DNA of 64,000 bases, taken from Limnohabitans sp. MORI2 (lineage in GTDB: Bacteria > Pseudomonadota > Gammaproteobacteria > Burkholderiales > Burkholderiaceae_C). The notes under the pieces are model-generated. The model made no database searches and was not told where the DNA came from. It saw only the letters and a list, made by a program, of their open reading frames with translations. Shown here piece after piece: positions 9,042 to 18,878 of this stretch. The DNA lies in the NCBI RefSeq assembly GCF_027925025.1, contig NZ_AP027058.1:2170001-2234000 (forward strand), given 5' to 3'. Positions within the stretch are counted from its first letter, which is position 1, and the number at the start of each line of letters is the position of its first letter. A program made the position numbers and the translations under genes.

Positions 9042-10238
9042 ATGAAAGAACGCGTTCTCTCTGGCATGCGCCCCACGGGTGCTTTGCATTTGGGCCACTA
9101 CCACGGCGCTTTGAAAAACTGGGTGCGTTTGCAATCCGAAATGGATTGCTACTACTTCGTGGCCGACTGGCACGCCCTCACCACCCACTACGAAAACCGC
9201 GAGGTGATCGAGAAGAACGTCTACGAGATGGTGATCGACTGGCTCGCTGCCGGCCTCGACCCCAACGCTTGCACCATCTTTTTGCAAAGCCGCATCCCTG
9301 AGCACGCCGAGTTGTTCACCCTCTTGGCCATGGGCACACCGCTGGGTTGGTTAGAGCGCGTGCCGACCTACAAAGATCAACAAGAAAAGCTCAAAGACAA
9401 AGACCTGTCCACCTACGGCTTCTTGGGCTACCCCCTGCTACAAGCCGCGGACATCTTGATTTACAAAGCCAAGCACGTGCCCGTGGGCGAAGACCAAGCC
9501 AGCCATGTGGAGCTAACGCGCGAAGCCGCACGCCGCTTTAACCATTTGTATGGCCGCGAAACCAATGCTGAAGAAAAAGTGCAAGCGTCTTTGGCCAAGC
9601 TGCCCAAAGACAGCGTCAAGCGTTTTGAAAAATCACGCAAGACCTACCAAGAAACAGGTGACGCCAAAGCCATGGAAGGCGCGCTGGGCTACATTGCCAC
9701 CGCACCCGAACTCGACGAACAAGATCGCGAGCGCCTGAACGGCTATTTCAAAGGCACTGGCAAGATCATCTTGCCCGAGCCACAAGCGCTACTGACAGAG
9801 GCCAGCAAGCTGCCAGGCCTGGACGGCGCGAAGATGAGCAAGAGCTACAACAACTCGATTGCTATTCGCGAAGACCGCGCCACCATTGAGCAAAAAGTCA
9901 AACGTATGCCCACCGACCCCGCGCGCCAAAAGCGCACCGATGCGGGCGACCCGGACAAGTGCCCCGTGTGGCAATTCCACATGGTCTACAGCAGCGAAGG
10001 TCAACGCCAGTGGGTGGCCCAAGGTTGCAAGACTGCAGGTATTGGCTGCTTAGAATGCAAACAACCCATCATTGATGCCATCTTGCTAGAGCAACAGCCG
10101 ATGCTCGAACGTGCAGAGCCGTACATCACCAACCCCAAAGTGGTTCGTGATATCGTGGACGCAGGTACTGAAAAAGCTCGCAAAACTGCGCGTGAAACCA
10201 TGTTCGATGTTCGGTCCGCAATGGGGCTAAACTACTAA
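9042..10238 (+). CDS. trpS: Tryptophan--tRNA ligase
   Basis: 398 residues. Class I aminoacyl-tRNA synthetase: RPTGALHLGHYHGAL holds the HIGH-type motif and GAKMSKSYNN the KMSKS loop. It charges tRNA-Trp in the cytoplasm. It is longer than the ~335-residue E. coli enzyme because of an insertion between about residues 170 and 240, rich in Lys and Glu (AEEKVQASLAKLPKDSVKRF), a form I recall from other betaproteobacteria. A response regulator follows after 22 bases. Confidence 0.95.
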   Translation: MKERVLSGMRPTGALHLGHYHGALKNWVRLQSEMDCYYFVADWHALTTHYENREVIEKNVYEMVIDWLAAGLDPNACTIFLQSRIPEHAELFTLLAMGTPLGWLERVPTYKDQQEKLKDKDLSTYGFLGYPLLQAADILIYKAKHVPVGEDQASHVELTREAARRFNHLYGRETNAEEKVQASLAKLPKDSVKRFEKSRKTYQETGDAKAMEGALGYIATAPELDEQDRERLNGYFKGTGKIILPEPQALLTEASKLPGLDGAKMSKSYNNSIAIREDRATIEQKVKRMPTDPARQKRTDAGDPDKCPVWQFHMVYSSEGQRQWVAQGCKTAGIGCLECKQPIIDAILLEQQPMLERAEPYITNPKVVRDIVDAGTEKARKTARETMFDVRSAMGLNY

Positions 10239-10260
10239 TATTGATTCAGGAGTAATAAAA

Positions 10261-10854
10261 ATGAGTATGTACATCATTGACGACCATCCTTTGGTCCGCC
10301 AAGCCATCGCCATGTTGTTGCGCCGCATGCGTCCCGCGTCCAAAGTTGTTGAGTTGGAAAAGTTCAGCGAACTGCAGGCTGCCATCATCAAAAACGGGGA
10401 TCCTGAGCTGTTTGTGCTCGACTTGTTGTTGCCCGGCGTGAAGGGCACTTCTGCTGTCAAAGAAATCAAAACCATGTACGCCACTGTGCCCCTGGCCGTG
10501 ATTTCAGCCATGCCTGCCGGTGAAGCCGAAGAAACCTGTATCGAAGCGGGTGCTGACATCTACATTGAAAAGTCCACGCCTGCCAACGAAATCTCCTCAG
10601 CCATCCAAGGTTTGTTTGCCGCAGAGCATGGCGACGACGAGCCCGCCGTGGCAGTGGGCGAAACCAAATTGTCCAAGCGTCAAAAACAACTCATCGTCAT
10701 GTTGGACCGAGGCCTGAGCAACCGCGACATCGCAGCCGAACTCGACATCAGCGAACACACGGTGAAAGTCCACTTGTGGCGTTTGTTCCGTCGCTTGGAT
10801 GTGAAAAGCCGCACGCAAACGCTGCACTTTGCACGCACCAACGGCCTGCTGTAA
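10261..10854 (+). CDS. Response regulator with LuxR-type DNA-binding domain
   Basis: 197 residues. The receiver domain starts MYIIDDHPLVRQA (acidic pair D7-D8) with the phosphoacceptor D54 in VLDLLLPGV and the lysine in IYIEKS. The C-terminal LuxR helix-turn-helix covers about 133-197: LSKRQKQLIVMLDRGLSNRDIAAEL followed by ISEHTVKVHLWRLFRRL. No sensor kinase gene is adjacent. It follows trpS with an AGGAG ribosome binding site and ends at a strong terminator. Target genes cannot be read from the sequence. Confidence 0.92.
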   Translation: MSMYIIDDHPLVRQAIAMLLRRMRPASKVVELEKFSELQAAIIKNGDPELFVLDLLLPGVKGTSAVKEIKTMYATVPLAVISAMPAGEAEETCIEAGADIYIEKSTPANEISSAIQGLFAAEHGDDEPAVAVGETKLSKRQKQLIVMLDRGLSNRDIAAELDISEHTVKVHLWRLFRRLDVKSRTQTLHFARTNGLL

Positions 10855-10863
10855 TTCACAGCG

Positions 10864-10901
10864 CCCGCAAAAAAGCCCCGCATGCGGGGCTTTTTTGCGG
10901 G
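10864..10901. terminator. Bidirectional rho-independent terminator
   Basis: A near-perfect palindrome: CCCGC, A6, GCCCCGC, then ATGCGGGGC, T6, GCGGG. The A and T runs flank a GC-rich stem, so it can end transcription of the response regulator on the forward strand and of ccmI on the reverse strand. It sits exactly between the two convergent genes. Confidence 0.93.
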
Positions 10902-10917
10902 CTTTACAACCACGGGC

Positions 10918-12249
10918 TTAAGGCGAGGCTTGCAAGGTATCTCGCACCATCAAGTTCAAACCTTTGCTGCCTGGTTTGACAGGCGTGAGACTCACACCAT
11001 AGTCCCTAGGTTGGGCTGTGGCTTGGCCGCTCTTAGAAATACGCACGCGCACCGTCACCTCATCCATACCCGAGAGTTTGACGTTGGGGCTCATAGCCAT
11101 GCTGTCGTCAAGCGTGAAGTCGAGCGGTAATTTGTCTGCGGTGGTTCGCAAAATAGCAATTGGCATGCGCGAACCCGTCACGGGGGTGGCATACACAAAC
11201 ACCGTGTCGGTGGGTGCCACCAAGCCTTTGAGCTCTTTGACCAAAGTCACACGTCCGCTGATACTGCTAGCAGCGAGCGCAATTTGGTTGTCTTGCGCCT
11301 GAGCAGGGGCATTGGTGGCGCGTGGAGGAATAGCAGGCAAGCCCAGCTTTTCGCGAGCTTCGGCAATGGCCCGATCGAGCTCGGGTGCGTCAGGTGAATC
11401 AGCCGGCACGACTTCGCGTGCACGTTCCCAATAGCGCAGAGCTGTATTGAAATTCATCTCCGCATACGAGGCACTACCCGCTAAGAAGAGCGCATTGAGG
11501 TGGAGAGGATCTGCCGTCAGCACACGCTGAATGATGAGCCATGGCTCGCCAGCGAAGCTACCCCCATTTTTCTGCGCCAACACTTCGGCACGTTCAATCG
11601 ATAGGTTGTCGTCTCGACTCAACGCCAACGCTTTGGCGTAAGCCTCTGCAGATTCTTCATAGTGACCACGTGCACGCTGCACACGCCCCAACATGACCCA
11701 TCCTTCCATGCTATTGGGCTCATCTTGCAAGCGACGCGTGAGTGCAATGGCCATCTCCGTCAGCTTTTCCGGCGTCACTTCAGAGGACGATCCAACACCT
11801 TGCTTCAATGCGAGGGGGTCCAGCGCGGCAGGCTCACCCAAAACGCTGTACATCAGCATCGAGGCCACAGGCACGACGAACACCATCGCGCCTATCGCTA
11901 GCCAAGGCTTACGCCAAACCACAGGCGAAGAAGCCGGACCTGCATCAGCACTGGTCTGCGGGGCGGCCTGTGCATCGACATCAATCAACAAGCGTTGAGA
12001 CAACTCATCACGCGCCACTTTGAGCTCTTCGTAGCTGAGGTTGCCCATCACAAATTCACGGTCGAGCTCCTCCATTTGGTCACGGTACACCGCTGCATTG
12101 GCCTGCGCCAAGTCGTCTATGCCATTCTCAAATTGGGCGGTTTGACGCGCCCCTTGCTCAGAGCCTCGCCACAGAGCCACACTCAGCACGAGCAAGACGA
12201 CTGCCAGCATGGCAAAAGCCACATAAATAAAACTGAGTGCGGGATTCAC
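10918..12249 (-). CDS. ccmI: Cytochrome c maturation protein CcmI (TPR)
   Basis: 443 residues. Two N-terminal membrane segments (about 5-25 and 100-120) flank a cytoplasmic leucine-zipper-like loop; the periplasmic TPR domain follows (GWVMLGRVQRARGHYEESAEAY) with a C-terminal beta domain (SISGRVTLVKELKG). CcmI presents apocytochrome c to the CcmFH haem ligation complex. It is the last gene of the ccm operon, 1 base after ccmH, and is followed by the shared terminator. Confidence 0.9.
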   Translation of the reverse strand: MNPALSFIYVAFAMLAVVLLVLSVALWRGSEQGARQTAQFENGIDDLAQANAAVYRDQMEELDREFVMGNLSYEELKVARDELSQRLLIDVDAQAAPQTSADAGPASSPVVWRKPWLAIGAMVFVVPVASMLMYSVLGEPAALDPLALKQGVGSSSEVTPEKLTEMAIALTRRLQDEPNSMEGWVMLGRVQRARGHYEESAEAYAKALALSRDDNLSIERAEVLAQKNGGSFAGEPWLIIQRVLTADPLHLNALFLAGSASYAEMNFNTALRYWERAREVVPADSPDAPELDRAIAEAREKLGLPAIPPRATNAPAQAQDNQIALAASSISGRVTLVKELKGLVAPTDTVFVYATPVTGSRMPIAILRTTADKLPLDFTLDDSMAMSPNVKLSGMDEVTVRVRISKSGQATAQPRDYGVSLTPVKPGSKGLNLMVRDTLQASP

Positions 12250-12250
12250 A

Positions 12251-12754
12251 TCAACCTTTCAACAGCTGCTTGGCGCGTTCGCGCGCTTCGTCGCTCAATA
12301 CAACAGGCGCAGCCATGGTGCGGCGCTGACGCAAATAAAGACCCAAGCCAACCGCGGCCATCACAAACAATAGAAATGGACCGAACCACAACACCCAGGT
12401 CAAAGGTTTGACTTCAGGGCGATAAAGCACAAAGTCACCATACCGGGCAACAAGGAAGTCTTTGATTTCTTGGTCTGACTTGCCCGAGCGAATCAGCTCT
12501 CGCACCTCTTGACGCAAGTCGTCGGCCAGCTCGGCATGCGATGAAGCCAATGACTCGTTTTGGCAAACCAAGCAACGCAGCTCTTGCGAGATATCCACCA
12601 GTCGGGCTTCGAGTTTTGGATCTTCAGCCATCAGAGGTGCTTCGCGGCTTGCTTGAAATTCAGCCGTTTGTGCCACGGCCAGATGGGGCAACACACACCC
12701 AACAGCCAGCGAGATGCTGGCAACCAACACAGCCTTCAGCATCCAGCGTTTCAT
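12251..12754 (-). CDS. ccmH: Cytochrome c maturation thiol reductase CcmH
   Basis: 167 residues. Signal peptide, then the CcmH/CycL motif RCLVCQNESLASS with the redox CxxC at C61/C64, a helical domain (DLRQEVRELIRSGKSDQEI), a YGDFVLYRP motif and a C-terminal membrane helix. It reduces the haem-binding CxxCH cysteines of apocytochrome in the periplasm. Its start overlaps the ccmG stop (ATGA). Confidence 0.94.
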   Translation of the reverse strand: MKRWMLKAVLVASISLAVGCVLPHLAVAQTAEFQASREAPLMAEDPKLEARLVDISQELRCLVCQNESLASSHAELADDLRQEVRELIRSGKSDQEIKDFLVARYGDFVLYRPEVKPLTWVLWFGPFLLFVMAAVGLGLYLRQRRTMAAPVVLSDEARERAKQLLKG

Positions 12755-13332
12755 GACTTGTTCAACTCCGAAATCAAGGGCAAGATTTTTTCAGCCAGCA
12801 ACGCAGGTGACACAGCGCCCACGAACTTGTAGCGAATCACACCGGCCTTGTCGATCACATAGGTTTCGGGTACGCCGTAGACACCGTAGTTGATGCCCAC
12901 ACGACCATCCATGTCCATCGCCGAGGTCACATACGGGTTGCCATGCCGCTTGAGCCACACCTCACTGCGTTCGCGGGCGAGCTTGAGCTTTTCATCAAAA
13001 GGCGCTTTGTACGCGGGGTCTTGCGGCTGAATTTCTTTGTAACTCAGACCCACGATAGGCACTTGATTCTTCTCAGCAAAGGCCACCAATACTGGGTGTT
13101 CTTCTCGACAAGCCACACACCAAGTGGCCCAGACATTGAGCATCCACACTTGCCCTTGCATGTCAGAGGGTGAAAACTTGGCATCGCCCCCATCCAAGGT
13201 GAACAACGTGAAATGCGGGGCAGGCTTGCCAATCAAAGGCGAAGGAATTTCGCGAGGGTCACGTTTCAAACCCACGGCTAGGAATACCACCAAAGCGATG
13301 AACAGCACCAGTGGAATCAAGACTTTTTTCAT
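12751..13332 (-). CDS. ccmG: Thiol:disulfide interchange protein CcmG/DsbE
   Basis: 193 residues from the ATG at 13332, which overlaps the ccmF stop; the longer frame is spurious. An N-terminal membrane anchor (VLIPLVLFIALVVFLAVGL) precedes a periplasmic thioredoxin fold with the active site WATWCVACREEHP (C72/C75), the YGVYGVPETYVIDK motif and cis-proline. It supplies reductant to CcmH during cytochrome c assembly. Confidence 0.95.
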   Translation of the reverse strand: MKKVLIPLVLFIALVVFLAVGLKRDPREIPSPLIGKPAPHFTLFTLDGGDAKFSPSDMQGQVWMLNVWATWCVACREEHPVLVAFAEKNQVPIVGLSYKEIQPQDPAYKAPFDEKLKLARERSEVWLKRHGNPYVTSAMDMDGRVGINYGVYGVPETYVIDKAGVIRYKFVGAVSPALLAEKILPLISELNKS

Positions 13333-15248
13333 TTGCGATACCTCCGGTCCAAAGCTGCCATGAGGCCACCCAAGACCATCAACACAACGCCTCCCCACAA
13401 CCACGGCACAAAGGGTTTGTAATACACGCGCATGCTCCACTCGCTGCGTGCATCGTTCAAGGGTTCACCTAAGGAGACATACAAGTCACGCATGAACCCC
13501 GAGTCAATACCTGCTTCGGTCATGGGCATGGCCGATGAAAAATAGCGGCGTTTTTCCGGTTGCAAAATTTCAATGACCTTGTCATTGCGCAGCACTTGTA
13601 CATCAGCGCGCACGGCCTTGTAGTTGGGGCCGCGCACTTCGTCGAGTGAATTCAAGCGGAAGGTATAGGGTGCGATGGTGACCACATCACCAATTTGCAT
13701 GCGCACATCGCGCTCGACCTCGTAACACTTCACACCGGTGATACCTATCACCAACACCGCCATACCGAAGTGGGCGATGTGCTGACCCCAAAACGAGGCT
13801 GGAATGCGTCCTGGCTTACTCACGCGCGCCAGCACTTGTTGTGCTGTCCCTAAAGCCACCCAGCAACCGAGAAACAAACCGAACGCAGCACCCAACGACC
13901 AACCACCCAGCACAAATGGCAACAGCACGGCCAAAGCTGCCGCGCCCGCCAATGTCCAGCGCAGCTGATGCGCGATCTCACGTACATGGGCATCACGCCA
14001 ACGCGCCACAGACCCTGGAATGATGAGAAATACCACAGGCACCAACAGCGGTGCAAACACGGCATTGAAATACGGAGGCCCCACAGATAACTTGCCCAAG
14101 TTGAGCGCATCAATGATGAGTGGATAAATCGTGCCCAGCAAGACCGCCGCTGTAGCCACCACCAGCAACACACTGTTGGCCAACAAGAACGATTCACGCG
14201 AAACCAACTCCATACGACCGCCCAAGGCCACACGCGGTGCACGCCAAGCAAACAGGGTGAGCGAGCTACCGACCACCACAGCCAAGAAAATCAAGATGAA
14301 CACACCACGCTTGGGGTCTGACGCAAACGCATGCACAGAGGTGAGCACGCCCGAGCGAACTAAGAACGTGCCTAGCAAAGACAACGAGAAAGCCGCAATC
14401 GCCAGCAACACCGTCCACGCCTTGAAGCTGCCGCGTTTCTCCGTCACCATCAATGAATGAATCAGCGCCGTGCCCACCAACCAAGGCATGAGAGAAGCAT
14501 TTTCAACGGGGTCCCAAAACCACCAACCACCCCATCCGAGTTCGTAGTAGGCCCACCATGACCCCAGACCAATACCGAAGGTGAGAAACATCCACGCCAC
14601 CACCGTCCAAGGACGTGACCAACGTGCCCAGGCCGCATCCAAGCGACCGCTCATCAACGCAGACACGGCAAATGCAAATGCCACTGCCATGCCCACGTAA
14701 CCCATGTAGAGCATGGGCGGGTGAATGACCAAGCCTGGGTCTTGCAGCAAGGGGTTCAAATCGCGGCCATCTAAGGCCGCTGGCAGCAAGCGCTCAAAGG
14801 GATTGGAGGTGGTCAAGATAAAAAGCAAGAAACCCACCGAAATCAAACCCAGCACGCCAATCACGCGAGCCACCATGTCGAGCGGCAAGCTGCGCGAGAA
14901 CACCGCAACTGCCACCGACCACATGGACAACAACAACACCCACAGCAAGAGTGAGCCTTCATGACCACCCCACACCGCAGCAAACTGATAGGGCTTAGGC
15001 AACAACGAGTTGGAATGTTGCGCCACATACTGCACCGAAAAATCATTGCCTAAGAACGCAGCGGCCAAGGCCCCAAATGCAAAGGCTACCAACACAAATT
15101 GCAATGCGGCAGTTGGACGCGCCAAGGACTGCAAAGTCACTCGTGTTTGCTGCGAGGACACCAAAGTGCCGGCAATGGGCAACACCCCCTGCATCAACGC
15201 CACCACAGTGGCCAAGATGAGGGCGAAATGACCGATTTCTGGAATCAT
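13329..15248 (-). CDS. ccmF: Haem lyase subunit CcmF
   Basis: 639 residues with many membrane helices. The haem-handling WWD motif is seen in the [20 protein letters not shown] segment, with histidines conserved around it (e.g. [11 protein letters not shown]). CcmF is the core of the synthase that attaches haem to apocytochrome c in the periplasm. The start overlaps the ccmE stop (ATGA) and the stop overlaps the ccmG start. Its length is as usual for the family. Confidence 0.96.
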   Translation of the reverse strand: MIPEIGHFALILATVVALMQGVLPIAGTLVSSQQTRVTLQSLARPTAALQFVLVAFAFGALAAAFLGNDFSVQYVAQHSNSLLPKPYQFAAVWGGHEGSLLLWVLLLSMWSVAVAVFSRSLPLDMVARVIGVLGLISVGFLLFILTTSNPFERLLPAALDGRDLNPLLQDPGLVIHPPMLYMGYVGMAVAFAFAVSALMSGRLDAAWARWSRPWTVVAWMFLTFGIGLGSWWAYYELGWGGWWFWDPVENASLMPWLVGTALIHSLMVTEKRGSFKAWTVLLAIAAFSLSLLGTFLVRSGVLTSVHAFASDPKRGVFILIFLAVVVGSSLTLFAWRAPRVALGGRMELVSRESFLLANSVLLVVATAAVLLGTIYPLIIDALNLGKLSVGPPYFNAVFAPLLVPVVFLIIPGSVARWRDAHVREIAHQLRWTLAGAAALAVLLPFVLGGWSLGAAFGLFLGCWVALGTAQQVLARVSKPGRIPASFWGQHIAHFGMAVLVIGITGVKCYEVERDVRMQIGDVVTIAPYTFRLNSLDEVRGPNYKAVRADVQVLRNDKVIEILQPEKRRYFSSAMPMTEAGIDSGFMRDLYVSLGEPLNDARSEWSMRVYYKPFVPWLWGGVVLMVLGGLMAALDRRYRK

Positions 15249-15697
15249 GGTTTGACCTTCAGGGACTGCGCGGCTTTGGCGGCAGCGGCTTGGTCCATCG
15301 CATGCTGCGCTTCGGGCGGCATGTAGTTTTCATCGTGCTTGGCCAACACCTCGCTGGCCACAAAGACGCCGTCGTCACCCAACTTACCTTGCGACACCAC
15401 GCCTTTGCCCTCTTTGAACAAATCAGGCAACAAGCCTATGTAAGTCACAGGCATTTCATGTGCGGTATCTGTGATGACAAAGCGCACAGTGTTGCCGTCA
15501 CGGACCAAGCTGCCTTCTTTCACCATGCCACCCGCACGGAACACACGGCCTTTGGGCGCTTCCCCGTTGCTCACTTGCGTGGGCGTGAAGAAAAACACCA
15601 AATTGCTTTGGAAGGCGTTCAGCACAAAAGCTGCTGCCGCGCACAGCACCACAATGCCAGCGGCAATCAGTGCAAATCGTTTGGTTCTGGGTTTCAT
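15245..15697 (-). CDS. ccmE: Haem chaperone CcmE
   Basis: 150 residues from the ATG at 15697 (TGATG overlap with ccmD; a GTG one codon upstream is possible). An N-terminal membrane anchor precedes an OB-fold. The covalent haem-binding histidine is H121 in [12 protein letters not shown], with Y125 as likely axial ligand. CcmE receives haem from CcmABCD and delivers it to CcmF. Confidence 0.95.
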   Translation of the reverse strand: MKPRTKRFALIAAGIVVLCAAAAFVLNAFQSNLVFFFTPTQVSNGEAPKGRVFRAGGMVKEGSLVRDGNTVRFVITDTAHEMPVTYIGLLPDLFKEGKGVVSQGKLGDDGVFVASEVLAKHDENYMPPEAQHAMDQAAAAKAAQSLKVKP

Positions 15698-15888
15698 CAC
15701 ATCAATTCTTCAACAGGTAATTGAGCCACAGCCAGCTCGGCTTTCAATTGATTCAGCACAACGCGGTGCGCCCAACGGGCTTGCCACACTTCCACGGCCA
15801 AGAGCAAAGCGGTCACACCCACGCTGCCCCACACATACACGGCATAGCCGCCCATGGCCCAAAACTGACTCCAGCTCTCCCACCTCAT
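15697..15888 (-). CDS. ccmD: Haem exporter small subunit CcmD
   Basis: 63 residues, one membrane helix ([22 protein letters not shown]), then a basic/amphipathic tail. CcmD is needed to release holo-CcmE from the CcmABC complex. It fits between ccmC and ccmE with overlapping stops and starts on both sides, which supports so short a gene. Confidence 0.9.
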   Translation of the reverse strand: MRWESWSQFWAMGGYAVYVWGSVGVTALLLAVEVWQARWAHRVVLNQLKAELAVAQLPVEELM

Positions 15889-16628
15889 GCTTTCACCTCG
15901 TCAAGTTCGTGCACCCAAGTGGCATGGCTCTCACGCTGCAAGATGAGCGTGCGCACGCGGTACAGCACCAGCGCCACGGTGTAAAACCAAAACGCCAGCG
16001 CCATCAGCAACATGCTCCACAACATGATCTCGGCCATGCTGGGGGCTTTGGTGAGTGACACCGAGGCACCTTGGTGCAAGGTGTTCCACCACTTCACTGA
16101 GAAATAAATGATGGGCACGTTGATGGCACCCACGATGGCAATGAGCGCGCCCGCACGGTCGCTGCGGCGTGTGTCGTCAATCGCGGAGGTCAAGGCGATG
16201 TAGCCGAGGTACAAGAAAAACAAAATCAGCTCAGACGTGAGGCGTGCATCCCACACCCACCACGCGCCCCACATGGGCTTGCCCCACAGTGCGCCGGTCC
16301 ACAGCGAGAGAAATGCAAACAAGGCACCCGTGGGTGCCAAAGCGCGGGTCATCATGCCCGACAAGCGGGTGTTGAAGGTCAGACCCAGCACGCTCCAAAA
16401 CGCCATGGCCAAGTAAATGACCATTGACATCCAACTCGCAGGCACGTGCACGAAGATGATGCGGTAGCCCTCGCCTTGCTGAAAGTCGGTCGGGGCCACA
16501 GCAAAGCCCAGCCACATGCCCACTAGCATCAAGACTGTGGCAAGCACCGCAAACCAAGGCCACGCCTTGCCCGCCAACCCATAAAAGGTTTGCGGCGCAG
16601 CGTAGTGAAACCAATTGATATTCTTCAT
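15885..16628 (-). CDS. ccmC: Haem transporter CcmC
   Basis: 247 residues from the ATG at 16628, which overlaps the ccmB stop (ATGA); the longer frame is rejected. Six predicted membrane helices; the tryptophan-rich WWD domain is WGKPMWGAWWVWDAR (about 115-129), and H61 in FVHVPASW is a conserved haem-ligand histidine. It loads haem onto CcmE. Fits family length and position in the operon. Confidence 0.95.
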   Translation of the reverse strand: MKNINWFHYAAPQTFYGLAGKAWPWFAVLATVLMLVGMWLGFAVAPTDFQQGEGYRIIFVHVPASWMSMVIYLAMAFWSVLGLTFNTRLSGMMTRALAPTGALFAFLSLWTGALWGKPMWGAWWVWDARLTSELILFFLYLGYIALTSAIDDTRRSDRAGALIAIVGAINVPIIYFSVKWWNTLHQGASVSLTKAPSMAEIMLWSMLLMALAFWFYTVALVLYRVRTLILQRESHATWVHELDEVKA

Positions 16629-17296
16629 TCCAACGCGATCCTTAAAGCCGCTGCACATGCAAACGGGCTGAAAAAGGCTGCAGGCAACAGCATGGCCATC
16701 AAAATTGAAAAATGCGCCTGTGCGCCTAACCCACTGGCTTGCGCTTCCACCGCACCCGCGCCAAACACCAGTACAGGGATGAACAAAGGCAACACCAACA
16801 GCGACAACAACACGCCACCGCCACGCACACCCAAGGTCAAGGCAGCACCAATGCCGCCCACCAAAGACAAAATCGGCGTGCCCAACAATAGGGCCAAGGT
16901 GAGGGTCAGCAGTGCATCCGCCGAGAGGTCAAACTGCAACCCCAAAACTGGCGCCAATAATACCAACGGCACCCCTGAGACCAACCAATGCGCCAGCAGT
17001 TTGGCGCTGATGAGTAAGGGCATTGGCGTAGGCGACAAAGCCATTTGTTCCAGCGTGCCGTCGCGGTAATCCGCCTCAAACAAACGCTGCAAGGCCAGCA
17101 TACTCGACAGCAGTGCCCCCACCCACAAGACGCCAGGTGCAACCAAGCGCAAGGTGTTCAGCTCTGGGCCAATGCCCAGCGGAAACAAGGCTGCGACCAC
17201 CACAAAGAAAAACACCGCTGTCAGCACCTCGCTCTTGCGGCGCATGGCCAAAAGCAAGTCGCGCCGTAACACGGCCATGAACGCGCCGCCACTCAT
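16625..17296 (-). CDS. ccmB: Haem exporter permease CcmB
   Basis: 223 residues from the ATG at 17296, overlapping the ccmA stop (ATGA); the 284-residue frame runs into ccmA. It starts MSGGAFMAVLRRDLLLAMRR and has about six membrane helices (FFFVVVAALFPLGIGP; LLLGTPILSLVGGIGAAL). Motif FEADYRDGTLEQMALSPTP is typical of CcmB. It forms the ABC complex CcmAB that drives haem handover to CcmE. Confidence 0.95.
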   Translation of the reverse strand: MSGGAFMAVLRRDLLLAMRRKSEVLTAVFFFVVVAALFPLGIGPELNTLRLVAPGVLWVGALLSSMLALQRLFEADYRDGTLEQMALSPTPMPLLISAKLLAHWLVSGVPLVLLAPVLGLQFDLSADALLTLTLALLLGTPILSLVGGIGAALTLGVRGGGVLLSLLVLPLFIPVLVFGAGAVEAQASGLGAQAHFSILMAMLLPAAFFSPFACAAALRIALE

Positions 17297-17931
17297 GCCA
17301 CGCCTTTCAGTCGGTAAGTTTGCACATCGACCGATGTGCCGTTGGCGCTGTTGAGCGCCACAGGTTGATGGCTGGTGAACAACACCATGCCGCCATTGGC
17401 CACATGCTCGGTCAACAAACCACGCAAGCCATCCACCGCTTTGACATCCAAAGCTACAAAGGGCTCGTCCAACACCCACAGCGGCGCTTGACTAGCCAGC
17501 AAACGGGCCAAGGCCGTGCGGCGCTTTTGACCTTGCGACATGACACGCAGCGGCAAGTGCTCGCGCCCACGCAGCCCCATGCGGGCCAAGGCGACCAAGG
17601 CTTGTGCCTGGCTCAACTCACGGCCCGACACCGCGGCATCGGACATCAGGTTTTCCAAAGCGGTCAGCTCTTCTTTGAGCGACAAACCGTGGCCCAAATA
17701 AAACAAAGACGAACGAAAGGCAGTCGCGTTTTGCTGAATGGTTTTGTCGTGCCAACACACCTCGCCCGCATCAGCAGGTGACAAGCCGCAGATGATGCGC
17801 AGCAAACTGGTTTTGCCTACGCCGTTGTCACCCTCAAGGTGCAGGGTTTGACCGGCTTTGAGCTCAAAGCTGACGTCAGCAAACAGCGGCTTGTTGCCAC
17901 GACTGCATGAGAGGTTGGAGACGCGCAGCAT
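17293..17931 (-). CDS. ccmA: Haem exporter ATP-binding protein CcmA
   Basis: 212 residues, a short ABC ATPase. Walker A is GDNGVGKTSL, the signature is MSQGQKRRTALARLL and Walker B LWVLDEPFVALD. With CcmB it couples ATP hydrolysis to release of holo-CcmE. It starts 3 bases after the FemAB-like gene and overlaps ccmB, so it is the first ccm gene of a long reverse operon. Confidence 0.94.
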   Translation of the reverse strand: MLRVSNLSCSRGNKPLFADVSFELKAGQTLHLEGDNGVGKTSLLRIICGLSPADAGEVCWHDKTIQQNATAFRSSLFYLGHGLSLKEELTALENLMSDAAVSGRELSQAQALVALARMGLRGREHLPLRVMSQGQKRRTALARLLASQAPLWVLDEPFVALDVKAVDGLRGLLTEHVANGGMVLFTSHQPVALNSANGTSVDVQTYRLKGVA

Positions 17932-17934
17932 GGT

Positions 17935-18858
17935 TTAAATGAAGGTCCCTGCGCAGGTCAGCACTTGGCCGCCTGTGCTCATCTTGAAACGTGCAATCCC
18001 TGCGCTGCGGGTGGTGTTGACACCACCGAGGTCGAGCTTGCGCACACCGCGCTCGCGCAACTCTTCGATGCCTTTCCACAAAATTAGGTTGTGGGCATGC
18101 AAGTCACGGCCTGCGTCGCTGGTCCAACCCACTTGGTAGGTGGCGGCTTCGCCATGGATCAAAAACATCATGCCGGCCACACGGTCGCGGCCCACGTCAG
18201 CACGCATGGTCAAAATCGTTTTAGCCGGTTGTTGGCGCGAGGGCACATACAGATCGAAGAACTGCAGCGGCAAACCGTGCAAGCCGCGTTGCTCACGCTG
18301 CTGCATTTCAGCGTCGAGCAACCAACGGTATTGGCCCGCATTGGTACCTACGCGGTGAACGGTGAGCTCCGAGTTTTCAGCACCGCCTAGGCGGTGACGC
18401 CAGCGTTTGTCGAGCTGCGCGCGCAATTCGTCCATCGACAAAGTGAGGTCGAGCATCACCGTACTGTGGCCTGTCATGACGCGACGCCAGCGCGAGAGGC
18501 CCAACTCGGGGCCTTGCGCTTCTAGCGGCGTGAACGCGACCACGCGCAAGTTCTTCAACGGTATCGTCCTCTTGAGCGCCTTGTAAACACGCGATTTATC
18601 AGCACCCGACAAAGGTTGCAGCCACACAGGCCCGAGCGAACACAGCGCCATATGGGCCAAGCCACCCACCATGCGGCGCACGATGAACTGGGCCAAAGCC
18701 ACAGGTGCACCGTCTTGTTCAACGTACGCGCGGAGCACACCGACGCCCAGCGTTTTCATGCATGCACCATAGGCCCAGTCTTGCTGCAAGGGTGCAGCAG
18801 CGGCAGCATGGTGTGCATCCCACTCGGGATAGCTCAGGGTGTCCCAGTTGACTTTCAT
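17935..18858 (-). CDS. FemAB-like / GNAT-fold acyltransferase
   Basis: 307 residues, no signal peptide. The N-terminal half (SYPEWDAHHAAAAAPLQQDWAYG) and the C-terminal half (AATYQVGWTSDAGRDLHAHNLILWKGIEELRERGVRKLDLGG) follow the twin-GNAT layout of FemAB/peptidyltransferase-like proteins; the final GVNTTRSAGIARFKMSTGG is typical of that fold. FemAB enzymes add amino acids to lipid-linked peptidoglycan precursors, but many proteobacterial relatives have unknown substrates. It lies directly upstream of ccmA, so it probably leads that operon, with no obvious functional link to cytochrome c. Confidence 0.8.
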   Translation of the reverse strand: MKVNWDTLSYPEWDAHHAAAAAPLQQDWAYGACMKTLGVGVLRAYVEQDGAPVALAQFIVRRMVGGLAHMALCSLGPVWLQPLSGADKSRVYKALKRTIPLKNLRVVAFTPLEAQGPELGLSRWRRVMTGHSTVMLDLTLSMDELRAQLDKRWRHRLGGAENSELTVHRVGTNAGQYRWLLDAEMQQREQRGLHGLPLQFFDLYVPSRQQPAKTILTMRADVGRDRVAGMMFLIHGEAATYQVGWTSDAGRDLHAHNLILWKGIEELRERGVRKLDLGGVNTTRSAGIARFKMSTGGQVLTCAGTFI

Positions 18859-18878
18859 GCGCCTAGAATCCTCACACC